Assembly (NCBI RefSeq): GCF_040822065.1
Contig: NZ_CP162005.1
Location: 3,906,001 to 3,970,000, forward strand
DNA: 64,000 nucleotides
Direction: 5' to 3'
DNA from: Pedobacter sp. WC2423
GTDB lineage: Bacteria > Bacteroidota > Bacteroidia > Sphingobacteriales > Sphingobacteriaceae
The position numbers and the translations under genes are program-made. Each line of letters starts with the position of its first letter. Position 1 is the first letter of the stretch. Positions 9,939 to 18,668 of this stretch are shown piece after piece. The notes under the pieces were generated by a model that was not told where the DNA came from, did not search any database, and saw only the letters and a list, made by a program, of their open reading frames with translations.

Positions 9939-10469
9939 ATGAAGAAACTATCACTGATTCTGTTAGCCACACTGTCAATTTCAACTGCAACTTTTGCACA
10001 GGCTACCAAAACTAAAGCACCAAAAGAAGAAGTAAAAATATATAATCCTGCAGCTGATGCCAAAGCAGATATTACTGCGGCTGTTGCCAGAGCTAAAGCA
10101 GCAAAAAAGCATGTATTTATACAGGTTGGCGGAAACTGGTGTTCGTGGTGTATTGCTTTTCATCATTTAGTGGATAACACCCCTGCTTTAAAAACTTACC
10201 TGAACGCTCATTATGAGACTGTACTGGTAAATTATAGTAAAGAGAACAAGAATGAAGCGATCATGGCTGGTTTAGGTTATCCGGGCCGTTTCGGCTATCC
10301 GGTTTTTGTGATCCTTGATGGGGATGGGGAAATATTACATATCCAGAATTCCGGTTACCTGGAAGAAGGAAAAGGACATAGCGTCAAAAAAGTAACTGAA
10401 TTTCTTGAGGGATGGACTTATGAAGCCTTAGACCCTGCAACTTATGCTAAGAAAGACGGTGCACAATAA
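9939..10469 (+). CDS. periplasmic thioredoxin-like protein
   Basis: The 176-residue protein starts with a signal peptide (KKLSLILLATLSISTATFAQA) and contains a thioredoxin fold with the redox motif NWCSWC near residues 65-70. The GYPVFVILDGDGEILH segment carries the cis-Pro expected for the fold. Proteins of this type act as periplasmic disulphide reductants or chaperones; the partner is unknown. It converges with the Rrf2 gene, with only two bases between stop codons. Confidence 0.85.
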   Translation: MKKLSLILLATLSISTATFAQATKTKAPKEEVKIYNPAADAKADITAAVARAKAAKKHVFIQVGGNWCSWCIAFHHLVDNTPALKTYLNAHYETVLVNYSKENKNEAIMAGLGYPGRFGYPVFVILDGDGEILHIQNSGYLEEGKGHSVKKVTEFLEGWTYEALDPATYAKKDGAQ

Positions 10470-10471
10470 TT

Positions 10472-10912
10472 TTATTTTTTCAGGGAGAGCATTCCATTCA
10501 TGAGCTCGTGATTGAACTCTCCTATTTTGGTTTCATGCAGCATCAGGTAGATCTTGTTCCGGATATCCTTAAACTCATTATGTAATGGACATGGATTGAT
10601 TTCTGAACATTGTTTCAGTCCCAGACCGCAACCATAAAATATATCATTTCCATCTACAGCGGCAACAATATCACTTAAAGGTCTCTCTAAAGAAGTACTA
10701 TCGACGTAAAATCCGCCATTGGGACCTTTCGTAGATTGCACAATCCCTCTACGGCTTAAATCCTGTAAGATCTTTGCCAGGAAAGGTTCAGGTGAATCTA
10801 TCCCCAATGCAATTTCTTTAATGCCTACCCTGCCCCGCTCTCCGGCTGTTCTGTGTGCAATGAAAAAAACCGACCTGATTGCATACTCACAAGTTTTTGA
10901 AAATATTCCCAT
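10472..10912 (-). CDS. Rrf2-family transcriptional regulator with Fe-S cysteines
   Basis: The 146-residue protein has an N-terminal winged helix (CEYAIRSVFFIAH, IAL...EPFLAKILQDLSRRGIVQSTKGPNGGF) typical of Rrf2 regulators. A three-cysteine loop, GCGLGLKQCSEINPC, follows near residues 93-107. NsrR, IscR and RsrR hold an Fe-S cluster at the equivalent place, so this is probably a redox- or NO-sensing DNA-binding protein. Cluster type and target genes cannot be told from sequence. No nitric oxide or Fe-S biogenesis gene is adjacent. A TATCTTTG box lies 14 nt upstream. Confidence 0.85.
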   Translation of the reverse strand: MGIFSKTCEYAIRSVFFIAHRTAGERGRVGIKEIALGIDSPEPFLAKILQDLSRRGIVQSTKGPNGGFYVDSTSLERPLSDIVAAVDGNDIFYGCGLGLKQCSEINPCPLHNEFKDIRNKIYLMLHETKIGEFNHELMNGMLSLKK

Positions 10913-10926
10913 CTCTGATTATAAAA

Positions 10927-10934
10927 CAAAGATA
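10927..10934 (-). promoter_or_regulatory. -7 promoter box of the Rrf2 gene (TATCTTTG)
   Basis: The minus strand reads TATCTTTG, an exact TAnnTTTG match, 14 nt before the Rrf2 start codon. This would give a very short leader. Confidence 0.55.
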
Positions 10935-11013
10935 GTAATAAATTAACCATAGAATGTGTGTAGAATTTCTTTTAAGGATCTCATCTTAAGCATCAAAACA
11001 ATAAGCTGTCAAC

Positions 11014-12720
11014 TTATAATCCAGCGTTAAACCGGAAGAAATTGTTGACAGTAACCGGCAATTTACCAGTAGCTACTTTTACATGACCAATAACCTCAGC
11101 CGCAGCTTTCTGCATATAACCTTCTTTTTGGTACCCTACTACTAAAGACTTTGCATTTTCTATTCCAGGTAAACCAGCCAGGTTATATGGATTAGCAAAT
11201 AATGCGAATACTGTATTCCTGGCTGCCATATCTCTGATCAGCATCTTCAAATCGCCACTCAATTCCATTCCATTCCCAGGACGTAACCTGGTATCATGAA
11301 TTCCAATAATCACCTGATCAAAACCAGCCAGCTGCTTCATCACCCCGGCAACTGTATTTGCGTTCGCAGTTTTATCTAAACTGAAGAACATACAATTTTG
11401 ATATAATTTCCCTGACTCCCGTTGAAACACCGTTACATCAGGTGTGCCTATGCTAATAATAGCTGTTCTTTTAGCTAAATCCAGCGACTTTATTCCGCCA
11501 TCACCATTCAAAATAGTCATGGATGCATCAGCCAGCTGTTGTAATAAAGCCAGGCTCTCTGCTCTGTTAACTTCAGCAGCAACGTTATGTGTGCTGACAG
11601 TATCTCTTTTATAAACTCCTGCCCAGTATTTAGCAACCAGGATCTTCCGGACACTTTCATCAATCCTTTCCATACTGATTCTTCCATCTCTCACTGCCTG
11701 ACGTACCAATTTAACTGCTCTCTTGCTATTCTCAGAAAGTTCCAGAATATCATTTCCTGCAATAACTCCCATGACATCTGCTTCACCATCTTTAAAATTC
11801 TTCACTACCCCTTTCATTTCCATGGCATCGGTAACGACCAATCCACGGAAACCAAGCTCCCCTTTTAAAAGATCAGTCACAATAGGTTTTGACAAAGTGG
11901 ATGGAAGGTTTGGTGTATTATCCAGCGATGGGATGTTCATATGCGCAATCATTACACCTGCAGCACCTTCCCGGATTAACTCTTTGAAAGGATATATTTC
12001 CAAACTATCTAAACGGGCTTTAGTAAAATTAAGCTGAGGAAGATCATAATGCGAATCTACATCGGTATCTCCGTGACCAGGAAAATGTTTGAGCGTTACC
12101 AATAATCCGCCATCCTGCATCCCTTTAAGATAAGCACCAGCTTTCACTGCTACATTATATTTGTCCTCTCCGAAAGAACGGTAATTGATAATCGGATTTT
12201 TAGGGTTATTATTAATATCAACATCAGGTGAAAGATTCATCTGCATGCCTATTCTTTTATAATCTTTAGCGACTTCCAGCCCCATTTTATAAATCAGCTC
12301 TTTATCTTGTATAGCACCCAGTGCCATTTGATAAGGATAAGCGATTGTACTGTCCAAACGCATGCCTAATCCCCATTCTCCATCAGAAGCAATTAACAAA
12401 GGCGTACGTGCCAATGCCTGGTACTTATTGGTTAAAATAGCCTGTCTGCCGGGGCCGCCCTGAAAGAAAACTAATCCACCAATACGTTCCCGTTTGATCA
12501 CGAGTCCAACAGAGTCTTCGAAGGCCTGTCCTTTATTGGTATGTGCCCTTACAAAAAACAATTGCGCAATTTTATGCCGTTTTTTTAATTTATGCATTAC
12601 AGAATCTACCCAATGGTTAGGTTCATCTAAACTCTGGATATAAGATTTCTTTTGTGCCTGAACAGAAAAGGCGAAGAATAATAGCACTACTATAAATACG
12701 GGGAACTTTTTTTGAATCAT
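11014..12720 (-). CDS. glycoside hydrolase family 3, NagZ-like beta-N-acetylhexosaminidase
   Basis: The 568-residue protein has a signal peptide (PVFIVVLLFFAFSVQAQ) and a GH3 TIM-barrel. It carries the NagZ-type loop KHFPGHGDTDVDSH, whose His/Asp pair serves as acid/base, and the nucleophile Asp in VVTDAMEMKGV. A GH3 C-terminal alpha/beta domain follows. Family members remove N-acetylglucosamine from muropeptides or chitin. Related Bacteroidota proteins often carry a fused beta-lactamase-like domain giving about 1000 residues; that domain is absent here. The signal peptide points to the periplasm or cell surface rather than cytoplasmic recycling. Confidence 0.88.
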   Translation of the reverse strand: MIQKKFPVFIVVLLFFAFSVQAQKKSYIQSLDEPNHWVDSVMHKLKKRHKIAQLFFVRAHTNKGQAFEDSVGLVIKRERIGGLVFFQGGPGRQAILTNKYQALARTPLLIASDGEWGLGMRLDSTIAYPYQMALGAIQDKELIYKMGLEVAKDYKRIGMQMNLSPDVDINNNPKNPIINYRSFGEDKYNVAVKAGAYLKGMQDGGLLVTLKHFPGHGDTDVDSHYDLPQLNFTKARLDSLEIYPFKELIREGAAGVMIAHMNIPSLDNTPNLPSTLSKPIVTDLLKGELGFRGLVVTDAMEMKGVVKNFKDGEADVMGVIAGNDILELSENSKRAVKLVRQAVRDGRISMERIDESVRKILVAKYWAGVYKRDTVSTHNVAAEVNRAESLALLQQLADASMTILNGDGGIKSLDLAKRTAIISIGTPDVTVFQRESGKLYQNCMFFSLDKTANANTVAGVMKQLAGFDQVIIGIHDTRLRPGNGMELSGDLKMLIRDMAARNTVFALFANPYNLAGLPGIENAKSLVVGYQKEGYMQKAAAEVIGHVKVATGKLPVTVNNFFRFNAGL

Positions 12721-12744
12721 GGATAATTAATATGGTTAGTCTCA

Positions 12745-12752
12745 CAAAGTTA
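12745..12752 (-). promoter_or_regulatory. -7 promoter box of the GH3 gene (TAACTTTG)
   Basis: The minus strand reads TAACTTTG, matching TAnnTTTG, about 24 nt before the GH3 start. Confidence 0.45.
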
Positions 12753-12962
12753 ATTAAAACCTTCAAACCAATGTATCAGATTTGATACACAAGGAATGCT
12801 TCAGAACAAAAACAACAATTTTAAAAACTGGAAATAAAACACTGTTTATCAATACTTAAGAGCACTGATTTCTTTTTATCTCCTTAAAATCTATTAAACT
12901 GGCACACTTATTTCAATGCACTCCGCATTAATCAAAAAATTAATAAACATACTCATGAAACC

Positions 12963-13007
12963 ATCATGATTTTTCAAATCACACAACGAAATGAAAAAAA
13001 TCATGAT
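12963..13007. repeat. inverted repeat upstream of the porin-like gene
   Basis: The 321-nt gap between the GH3 gene and the barrel protein contains an imperfect inverted repeat: 12963-12976 (atcatgatttttca) pairs with 12992-13007, with two extra A/T bases. It ends 34 nt before the ATG at 13042. It could be a leader hairpin or a binding site for a dimeric regulator. Nothing else is recognisable in the gap. Confidence 0.45.
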
Positions 13008-13041
13008 CGCTTCATAACCATTAAAAAACAAATATATACTC

Positions 13042-13653
13042 ATGAAAAAGATCTTTATTTTGGCTATTGGCCTTTTTGTAGCTACAGCAGCAAATGCACA
13101 GGATAAGATTAAATTTGGTGTTAAAGCCGGTTTAAATCTATCAGACATTATCAAAGGTGATGGCAACAACAACTTCGACACCAAAGTAAAAACAGGCTTT
13201 AATGCAGGTGTTACTGTAGAGATTCCATTAATTGCGGGACTAGCCTTCACACCAGAGGTGCTGTACTCACAAAAGGGCTACAAATTAACTTCTTCCTTAG
13301 GAGAGTTCAGACAAACAACAAGCTTTATTGACGTACCTATTCTGGCTAGTTTCAGATTGGGAAGCAGCTTTAATATTGTTGCTGGTCCACAGGTTTCTTT
13401 CTTATTGTCTACTAAAAACAAGTTTGACAATGGATTCGGAACTGTAGAACAAACCAATGTAGAGAGAGATTCAGACAGATTTAAGAAAAGTCTGGTTGGT
13501 GGTCTGATCGGTTTCAGATATGATATCAATGAGAAATTTGATATTCATGGACGTTATGCGCTGGATTTCCAGAAAAACAACGAAAATGGAACATCTTCTA
13601 CACCAGAATTCAGGAATCAGGTATTCTCTGTTGGTGTAGGTATTAAATTTTAA
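13042..13653 (+). CDS. outer-membrane beta-barrel protein (porin family)
   Basis: The 203-residue protein has a signal peptide (KKIFILAIGLFVATAANAQ), then alternating beta strands starting KFGVKAGLNLSDI and a C-terminal strand FSVGVGIKF ending in Phe, as expected for a small eight-strand barrel of the PorT/OMP_b-brl_2 type. These proteins sit in the outer membrane. A specific substrate cannot be assigned. It converges with the OprB-like porin across the terminator at 13674-13771. Confidence 0.85.
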   Translation: MKKIFILAIGLFVATAANAQDKIKFGVKAGLNLSDIIKGDGNNNFDTKVKTGFNAGVTVEIPLIAGLAFTPEVLYSQKGYKLTSSLGEFRQTTSFIDVPILASFRLGSSFNIVAGPQVSFLLSTKNKFDNGFGTVEQTNVERDSDRFKKSLVGGLIGFRYDINEKFDIHGRYALDFQKNNENGTSSTPEFRNQVFSVGVGIKF

Positions 13654-13684
13654 GTATATCCATACCTATGGAAAAAAAGCCCTG

Positions 13685-13759
13685 ACTTCTTTAATTAGAA
13701 TGAAGTGCCCCCAATAAGTGTCTAACTTTTTGGGGGCACTTCAACTTCTTTAATTAGAA
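13685..13759. repeat. 16-bp direct repeats flanking the insert
   Basis: The sequence acttctttaattagaa occurs at 13685-13700 and again, identically, at 13744-13759, exactly bordering the 43-bp inverted-repeat element. It looks like a target-site duplication but is longer than the few base pairs usual for common insertion sequences. Confidence 0.8.
13701..13743. mobile_element. 43-bp MITE-like or collapsed IS remnant
   Basis: The insert starts TG, ends CA, and has perfect 14-bp terminal inverted repeats (tgaagtgcccccaa at 13701-13714, its complement at 13730-13743). Read from the minus strand the end continues ccaaaaagttagacac, which resembles the terminal repeats of IS3-family elements. There is no room for a transposase, so it would be a non-autonomous relic or the two fused tips of a deleted element. 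The IS3 link is from memory of the family and is unverified. Confidence 0.5.
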
Positions 13760-13772
13760 GCAGGGCTTTTTG

Positions 13773-15083
13773 TTAAAATTCTACATGTGCTCTTAAAGAG
13801 AAAACATGAACAGGCCCGCGGTCTTTATTGTAGGCAGGATGCAATACAAACTGGTAATCCGGAGACAGGAAGAATTTCTTCTGGTACACATTAACCTTAT
13901 AATAAGTTTCAGCAATCATTTCAGGAGCATAGTTTAACTTGCCATCACCGATGATAAATCCATATCCCCCGTGTGCAAGATAATCACGGTGATCTTTGGA
14001 AATTCCATTCCCTACAAAGGCAAGACCAATCTCTGCATTTTTTTGATTCCAGCTATCTCCCTTTAAAATTGCGCCTAAACTTACTGATCTGTCGATTTCT
14101 GTAAAAGCCCACGTTTCAGTTTTCCCATCGTTATAACTTGTTTTAGCGAAAACACCAAGATTAGTATTGATATTCTGCTCTATATTAATTCCAAACCCAT
14201 ATTTATTTCTGCCATAAGCACGGGTCCCCGTAATATCCGGTGCGATTGGGTTTTGTGCAACTGCTAAACGGTAATCTCCCATTTTTGCAGCGTTGTCATA
14301 GCCTAATACACGCAGTGTTCCCTTTTGTCCGCTAAGCTGATACCGCTTTTCATATTCAAGTGTGAATGCATGTGCTTTGCCTATTTTTCCATCCCAAATT
14401 GCTCCATTAGCTGTCGTGGTAACCATTGTGGTGGCCAAACGTAATGCCCAGGTTGGCTGTCCTAATTCGAATACGACTCCGAACACATAGCCTCTTGTAT
14501 TGGCAGGATAGTCCCAAGCGCCATTTGCCATGAGTGACCAGTTCATAAACTGTGATCTCGCATCGTGGCTAAAAGCATTGTTATCGAAGAAATCACTTAA
14601 TCCAAATTTACCAGCAGTAATAGAGAAGTATTTCTTTTTGCGGTAACTGGCCAGTTGATTGGCATCATCAGCCAGGGTATCTACTTCCTTTCCCCAGCCA
14701 AAGGTTTGAACAAGGTAAGCTCTGGCAATATAAATCGCTGGTTCAGGAGAGCCAATCCTGAAGGTTTCCCCATTTGTAAAACCCGCTATGCCTACAGCCT
14801 GACTAAATCCTTTCCCGCCAGACATCTCCGGATTGAAATAGGCTTCTGCTCCTTTCCATAACCTGGCCCCTCCAAATAAGGTTGTTGTAAAAGAGGTGGC
14901 TGTCTCATGAGCAGTAGAAAGACTGTTCGTACCGGAATATGGTGCACTAAATCCAGGTTTAGTCTGCGTAATTACAGTTTGCTGGAAATGGAGGTTAAAT
15001 CTTTTTTTAAACAGGCTATCTGTTTGTGCGAAAGTTGGTGCTGCCAGTAAAGTGGCTAAACCCAATAATATGATCTTCTTCAT
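13773..15083 (-). CDS. OprB-type carbohydrate-selective porin
   Basis: The 436-residue protein has a signal peptide (KKIILLGLATLLAAPTFAQ) and a long beta-strand-rich barrel with features of the OprB family: an early FNLHFQQTVITQ strand, GGARLWKGAEAYFNPEMSGG, and KFGLSDFFDNNAFSHDARSQ. A terminal strand HVFSLRAHVEF ends in Phe. Members form 16-strand outer-membrane channels for sugars or other small solutes. It lies 76 nt after lutC but has its own TATCTTTG box, so it may be transcribed separately. A role in carboxylate uptake with lutABC would be speculation. Confidence 0.85.
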   Translation of the reverse strand: MKKIILLGLATLLAAPTFAQTDSLFKKRFNLHFQQTVITQTKPGFSAPYSGTNSLSTAHETATSFTTTLFGGARLWKGAEAYFNPEMSGGKGFSQAVGIAGFTNGETFRIGSPEPAIYIARAYLVQTFGWGKEVDTLADDANQLASYRKKKYFSITAGKFGLSDFFDNNAFSHDARSQFMNWSLMANGAWDYPANTRGYVFGVVFELGQPTWALRLATTMVTTTANGAIWDGKIGKAHAFTLEYEKRYQLSGQKGTLRVLGYDNAAKMGDYRLAVAQNPIAPDITGTRAYGRNKYGFGINIEQNINTNLGVFAKTSYNDGKTETWAFTEIDRSVSLGAILKGDSWNQKNAEIGLAFVGNGISKDHRDYLAHGGYGFIIGDGKLNYAPEMIAETYYKVNVYQKKFFLSPDYQFVLHPAYNKDRGPVHVFSLRAHVEF

Positions 15084-15093
15084 AGGATGAGCG

Positions 15094-15101
15094 CAAAGAT
15101 A
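15094..15101 (-). promoter_or_regulatory. -7 promoter box of the OprB-like porin (TATCTTTG)
   Basis: The minus strand reads TATCTTTG 10 nt before the porin ATG, an exact consensus match that implies a very short leader. Confidence 0.55.
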
Positions 15102-15159
15102 TTAGAATACAATATTACTGAGATTAAAACCAGATTAAAGAATTCTTTTTTTTACAGGT

Positions 15160-15747
15160 TTAAGCATAAATAAATATAGTCATACTTCTTGGCCCATGGG
15201 CCCCCAAAACCAATGATTGTTCTATATCTGCGGTCTTGGATGGCCCTGCGATAAAAGTTCCAAAGTCATATTCAGCTTCTCCGATTTTCTGATAGGCAGT
15301 GTGCATATCGGGAACTATTGCCGAAAGCGGCACTATCATCACCATGTGCTGGGTAATAAAAGGTAAAACCCTGATGCCCATTTGCTCTTCAGTAAGCCAG
15401 AGCGCTGAGTTTTCTGCAACTCCGATTAATGATTTAAAAATGGCGACGTCTGTATCTGCATAACTATGCGGATCCGGATCAAACTCAAAGCCGGGAATAT
15501 CAGCAGATACTAATTCTTTTACAGTAGAAATTATTCTTTTTTCTCCTGAAAACTGTGCTGTAATTAAAGGTTGTATCGCTGCAAATTCATCAACCAGATG
15601 TACTGTACTTCCTATTCCTTCGGCCATTACCTTAAATTTAGCCTGAAGTTCAAGTATCTCTACACGTGCTAATGGCATTGCAGCTGGCAGAGGGACTAAT
15701 TCTGGTTGGTTTTCTCTTAATGCGGCTAATATTTTATCTCTGCTCAT
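15160..15747 (-). CDS. lutC: lactate utilization protein LutC (LUD domain)
   Basis: The 195-residue protein matches the LUD/YkgG fold. Characteristic parts include SADIPGFEFDPDPHSYADTDVAIFKSLIGVAENSALWLTE (in pieces), IVPLSAIVPDMHTAYQKI and a GPSKTADIEQSLVLGAHGPR tail with the conserved TADIE and GxHGPR motifs. With LutA and LutB it forms the iron-sulfur enzyme that oxidises L-lactate to pyruvate. The gene begins two bases after lutB, the last of a three-gene operon. Confidence 0.9.
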   Translation of the reverse strand: MSRDKILAALRENQPELVPLPAAMPLARVEILELQAKFKVMAEGIGSTVHLVDEFAAIQPLITAQFSGEKRIISTVKELVSADIPGFEFDPDPHSYADTDVAIFKSLIGVAENSALWLTEEQMGIRVLPFITQHMVMIVPLSAIVPDMHTAYQKIGEAEYDFGTFIAGPSKTADIEQSLVLGAHGPRSMTIFIYA

Positions 15748-15749
15748 CG

Positions 15750-17123
15750 TTATTTAACATTCTTTTTATACCATTCCCCGAATGATTCCTTTGGAACTTC
15801 AGGCATATCTCTTTGTTTGTACCATGGATTAAAGTGGTTATTAACTGCAAAGGGAATATATTTTAAAACCCATCTGCCTGCTTTTCCTGCGGTCTTGTAA
15901 ACTCCTGGAGACGAAAGTGTATAATTCATGATTTTCATGCTCATCTTTTTAGCTGAGGTTGCATAACCTTCCTGGACAATTACCTGTCTCCATTTATAAA
16001 GTTGCTGATGAATATCAATCTTAACGGGGCATACATTAGAGCAAGATCCGCATAAGGTAGAAGCAAAAGGCAGATCAGCATACTTTTCCCGATCCAGATT
16101 AGGTGCCAGAATAGCACCAATAGGACCCGAAATTGCAGAATGATAACTATGTCCACCACTTCTTCTGTAAACGGGACAGGTATTCATACAAGCGCCGCAA
16201 CGGATACATTTTAAAGAAGCCCTGAAATCTTCTCTTCCCATTTGTATAGTACGGCCATTGTCAACGAGTACAAGATGCATTTCCTGTCCTGCTCCCGGCT
16301 TTTTAAAGTGGCTGGAATAAGTGGTAATGGGTTGACCGGTTGCACTTCTGGCGAGTAAGCGCAGAAATACCCCCAAATGTTTACGCTTTGGGATAATCTT
16401 CTCAATCCCCATACAGGCAATATGAACATCAGCAAGATGAGCACCCATATCAGCATTTCCTTCGTTGGTGCAAACTACAAATTCGCCAGTTTCTGCAATC
16501 GCAAAATTAACTCCTGTTAGGGCAGCTTTTCTGGTCAGGAAGGTTTCTCTTAGATGTACTCTTGCTGCTTCTGTTAATATTTGCGGATCTGAGGTTCCGG
16601 CAGCAACGCCAAGATGTTCATGAAACAAATCTCCGATTTCTTCTTTCTTTTTATGAATACAAGGCAGAACGATATGACTTGGCGGTTCTTTAGCTAACTG
16701 GACAATACGTTCTCCCAGGTCAGAATCAATTACTTCCAGTCCTTGTTTTTCCAGATATTCGTTTAAATGACATTCTTCGGTCAGCATGGATTTACTTTTC
16801 ACCAGCTGACGGATATCGTGCTTTTTTAAAATCTGATGCACAATTTGGTTATGCTCCTGCGCATCTGCTGCCCAGTGCACAATAATGCCATTGGCGAGCG
16901 CCTTTTCTTCAAAGCTAACCAGGTATTCAGCGAGGTTAGACAAAGCATTGTTTTTAATCTGAGAGGCTTTTTCCCGCAGTATTTCCCATTCTGGAATACT
17001 GTGGGCTGACTTATCTCTTTTCTGCCTGATCCACCATAAGGTTTCATCATGCCAGTTTACACGCTCTTCATCTTTATTAAATACTTCCGATAATTCAGGA
17101 TGGGTTTTAGCTGGTATACTCAT
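15750..17123 (-). CDS. lutB: lactate utilization iron-sulfur protein LutB
   Basis: The 457-residue protein combines an N-terminal LUD domain (GVNFAIAETGEFVVCTNEGN, HIACMGIEKIIP) with two C-terminal 4Fe-4S motifs, CIRCGACMNTCPVYR and CGSCSNVCPVKIDI. This is the LutB/YkgF plan and full length. It transfers electrons in the LutABC L-lactate oxidation complex in the cytoplasm. It starts five bases after lutA ends, consistent with translational coupling. Confidence 0.93.
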   Translation of the reverse strand: MSIPAKTHPELSEVFNKDEERVNWHDETLWWIRQKRDKSAHSIPEWEILREKASQIKNNALSNLAEYLVSFEEKALANGIIVHWAADAQEHNQIVHQILKKHDIRQLVKSKSMLTEECHLNEYLEKQGLEVIDSDLGERIVQLAKEPPSHIVLPCIHKKKEEIGDLFHEHLGVAAGTSDPQILTEAARVHLRETFLTRKAALTGVNFAIAETGEFVVCTNEGNADMGAHLADVHIACMGIEKIIPKRKHLGVFLRLLARSATGQPITTYSSHFKKPGAGQEMHLVLVDNGRTIQMGREDFRASLKCIRCGACMNTCPVYRRSGGHSYHSAISGPIGAILAPNLDREKYADLPFASTLCGSCSNVCPVKIDIHQQLYKWRQVIVQEGYATSAKKMSMKIMNYTLSSPGVYKTAGKAGRWVLKYIPFAVNNHFNPWYKQRDMPEVPKESFGEWYKKNVK

Positions 17124-17128
17124 AAATT

Positions 17129-17866
17129 CTATCCTGCATTTAATATTTCTGCAATATGCAGCACCTTCACGTTGCTATTTTCTCTTTTTAAAATCCCTTC
17201 CATATGCATCAGGCACGACATATCGGCACCAGTAATATATTCTGCACCATTTGCCTGGTGATCTTTTACTCTGTCTTTTCCCATCTTCACTGATACGGCT
17301 TCTTCAACCACACAAAAAGTCCCGCCAAATCCACAGCATTCATCTTCTCTTTTCAAATTGATGAGTTCCAGTCCTTCTACCTGCGCCAGAAGTTGTTGAG
17401 GTTTAGAAAAATAAGGGGCAACCAGTTCACTCATTTGTGTGAGTAACAATCCTCGCTGACCGTGACAGCTCTGGTGTAAGCCTACCTTATGAGGGAATTT
17501 TGCTTTAAGATTTTTTACCTGGAGTATATCCACTAAAAATTCTACCAGCTCATAGACTTTAGTCCTGATTGCGGCTGCCTGCGGTTCTGATTTTTCGGTA
17601 TGCAAGTGTTCTTTAATGTGTAAAACACAACTGCCGGAAGGGGATACGATATAATCAAACTCTGCAAAATTGTCTACAAATAACTGGTTACAATCTCCGG
17701 TAAGATGTTCAAAACCTGAATTGGCCATAGGTTGTCCACAACAGGTTTGTCCGGTTGGATAAGTCACATCTAATCCTAGTTTTTTAAGCAGCTGATATGT
17801 TGCAATACCTGCGTTGGGGTAAAATTGATCTACGTAACAGGGAATAAAAAGGCCTACTCTTTTCAT
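17129..17866 (-). CDS. lutA: lactate utilization protein LutA (CCG domains)
   Basis: The 245-residue protein has two cysteine-rich CCG domains (TCCGQPMANSGF near residue 43 and ECCGFGGTFCV near 175), as in LutA/YkgE and the C-terminus of GlpC/GlcF-type subunits. It is the first gene of lutABC. No GntR-type LutR regulator or lactate permease lies nearby, so induction must be controlled from elsewhere or by an unrecognised factor. Spacing to lutB is five bases. Confidence 0.92.
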   Translation of the reverse strand: MKRVGLFIPCYVDQFYPNAGIATYQLLKKLGLDVTYPTGQTCCGQPMANSGFEHLTGDCNQLFVDNFAEFDYIVSPSGSCVLHIKEHLHTEKSEPQAAAIRTKVYELVEFLVDILQVKNLKAKFPHKVGLHQSCHGQRGLLLTQMSELVAPYFSKPQQLLAQVEGLELINLKREDECCGFGGTFCVVEEAVSVKMGKDRVKDHQANGAEYITGADMSCLMHMEGILKRENSNVKVLHIAEILNAG

Positions 17867-18063
17867 AAAGCGAAATCATTTGAAACTGTGTAAATTTCAT
17901 GTTTACTGAAAGCACAATTTACGAAAATACGCTTAACGTGCTCATCTTCTATATCTGATTTTGGCAAAACATACAGCTTTATTGCTATATCAAAAATAAT
18001 AGGCAAGTATAAAAATTCCAGCCGGGCTAACTGTACCGTACTATCTTGGTATAGGCATTATTG

Positions 18064-18645
18064 CTATTCCTGTGCCATACTTTTTTCAATACGGGAATCG
18101 GGTATGAACCAGATTACTGCAACTAATACATAAAGCGCAAAACTGATCCATGGGTTTATGAAAGACAAGGCGATAGCTGTCAGGTATAATCCGACCGAAA
18201 TCATCCCCTTAGTACCTTTTCCTATTGCTTTACTGAGATTTGAGTTCTTACCTTCATGTATGATCAGAGAATTTGACAAGATGGAATAGGCAAATGCATT
18301 CATTAGCATCACAAATCCATAACAGGCGATCGGCCACTGACTGAAATGATTTTCACCCATCCAGGCAGTCACAAAAGGAATCAGCGAGAGCCAGAACAGC
18401 AGGTGCAGGTTAGCCCATAAGATACGTCCGTTCACAGATTTTGCAGCCTGAAGCATGTGGTGATGGTTATTCCAGTAAATACCTACATAGACAAAACTCA
18501 GGATATAACTCATAAACACCGGTATGAGCGAAACTAATGCACTGAGGTCCTGACCATCATGTGGTACTTTTAATTCCAAGACCATGATTGTGATAATGAT
18601 GGCGATTACGCCATCACTAAAAGCTTCCATTCTTCCTTTATGCAT
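18064..18645 (-). CDS. TMEM175/DUF1211-family potassium channel
   Basis: The 193-residue protein begins with the family signature RMEAFSDGVIAIIITIMVLEL, containing the FSD motif of the first pore helix, and has about six hydrophobic segments. Bacterial TMEM175 proteins form tetrameric potassium channels in the inner membrane. It is alone, between lutA and a decayed oxidoreductase gene on the same strand. Confidence 0.88.
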   Translation of the reverse strand: MHKGRMEAFSDGVIAIIITIMVLELKVPHDGQDLSALVSLIPVFMSYILSFVYVGIYWNNHHHMLQAAKSVNGRILWANLHLLFWLSLIPFVTAWMGENHFSQWPIACYGFVMLMNAFAYSILSNSLIIHEGKNSNLSKAIGKGTKGMISVGLYLTAIALSFINPWISFALYVLVAVIWFIPDSRIEKSMAQE

Positions 18646-18668
18646 TATTGTCTGATTAGTTTTTCAAG

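Larger units (their letters stand above)
13674..13771. terminator. shared terminator split by a 43-bp insertion
   Basis: The outer arms aaaaagccctg (13674-13684) and cagggcttttt (13761-13771) are perfectly complementary and lie between two convergent genes. Removing the insert at 13701-13743 plus one copy of the 16-bp repeat restores a compact hairpin: 11 bp, a single bulged A, five more pairs (cttct/agaag) and a 6-nt ttaatt loop. That is a canonical two-way terminator. The insert forms its own 14-bp hairpin inside. Confidence 0.8.

Noticed and set aside
12894..13250. 118-codon minus-strand frame at the start of the porin-like gene
   Set aside because: It is antisense to a well-supported signal peptide and barrel protein, with no family features.
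16211..16456. Short frames inside lutB and other large genes
   Set aside because: They are out-of-frame shadows within strongly conserved coding sequences.
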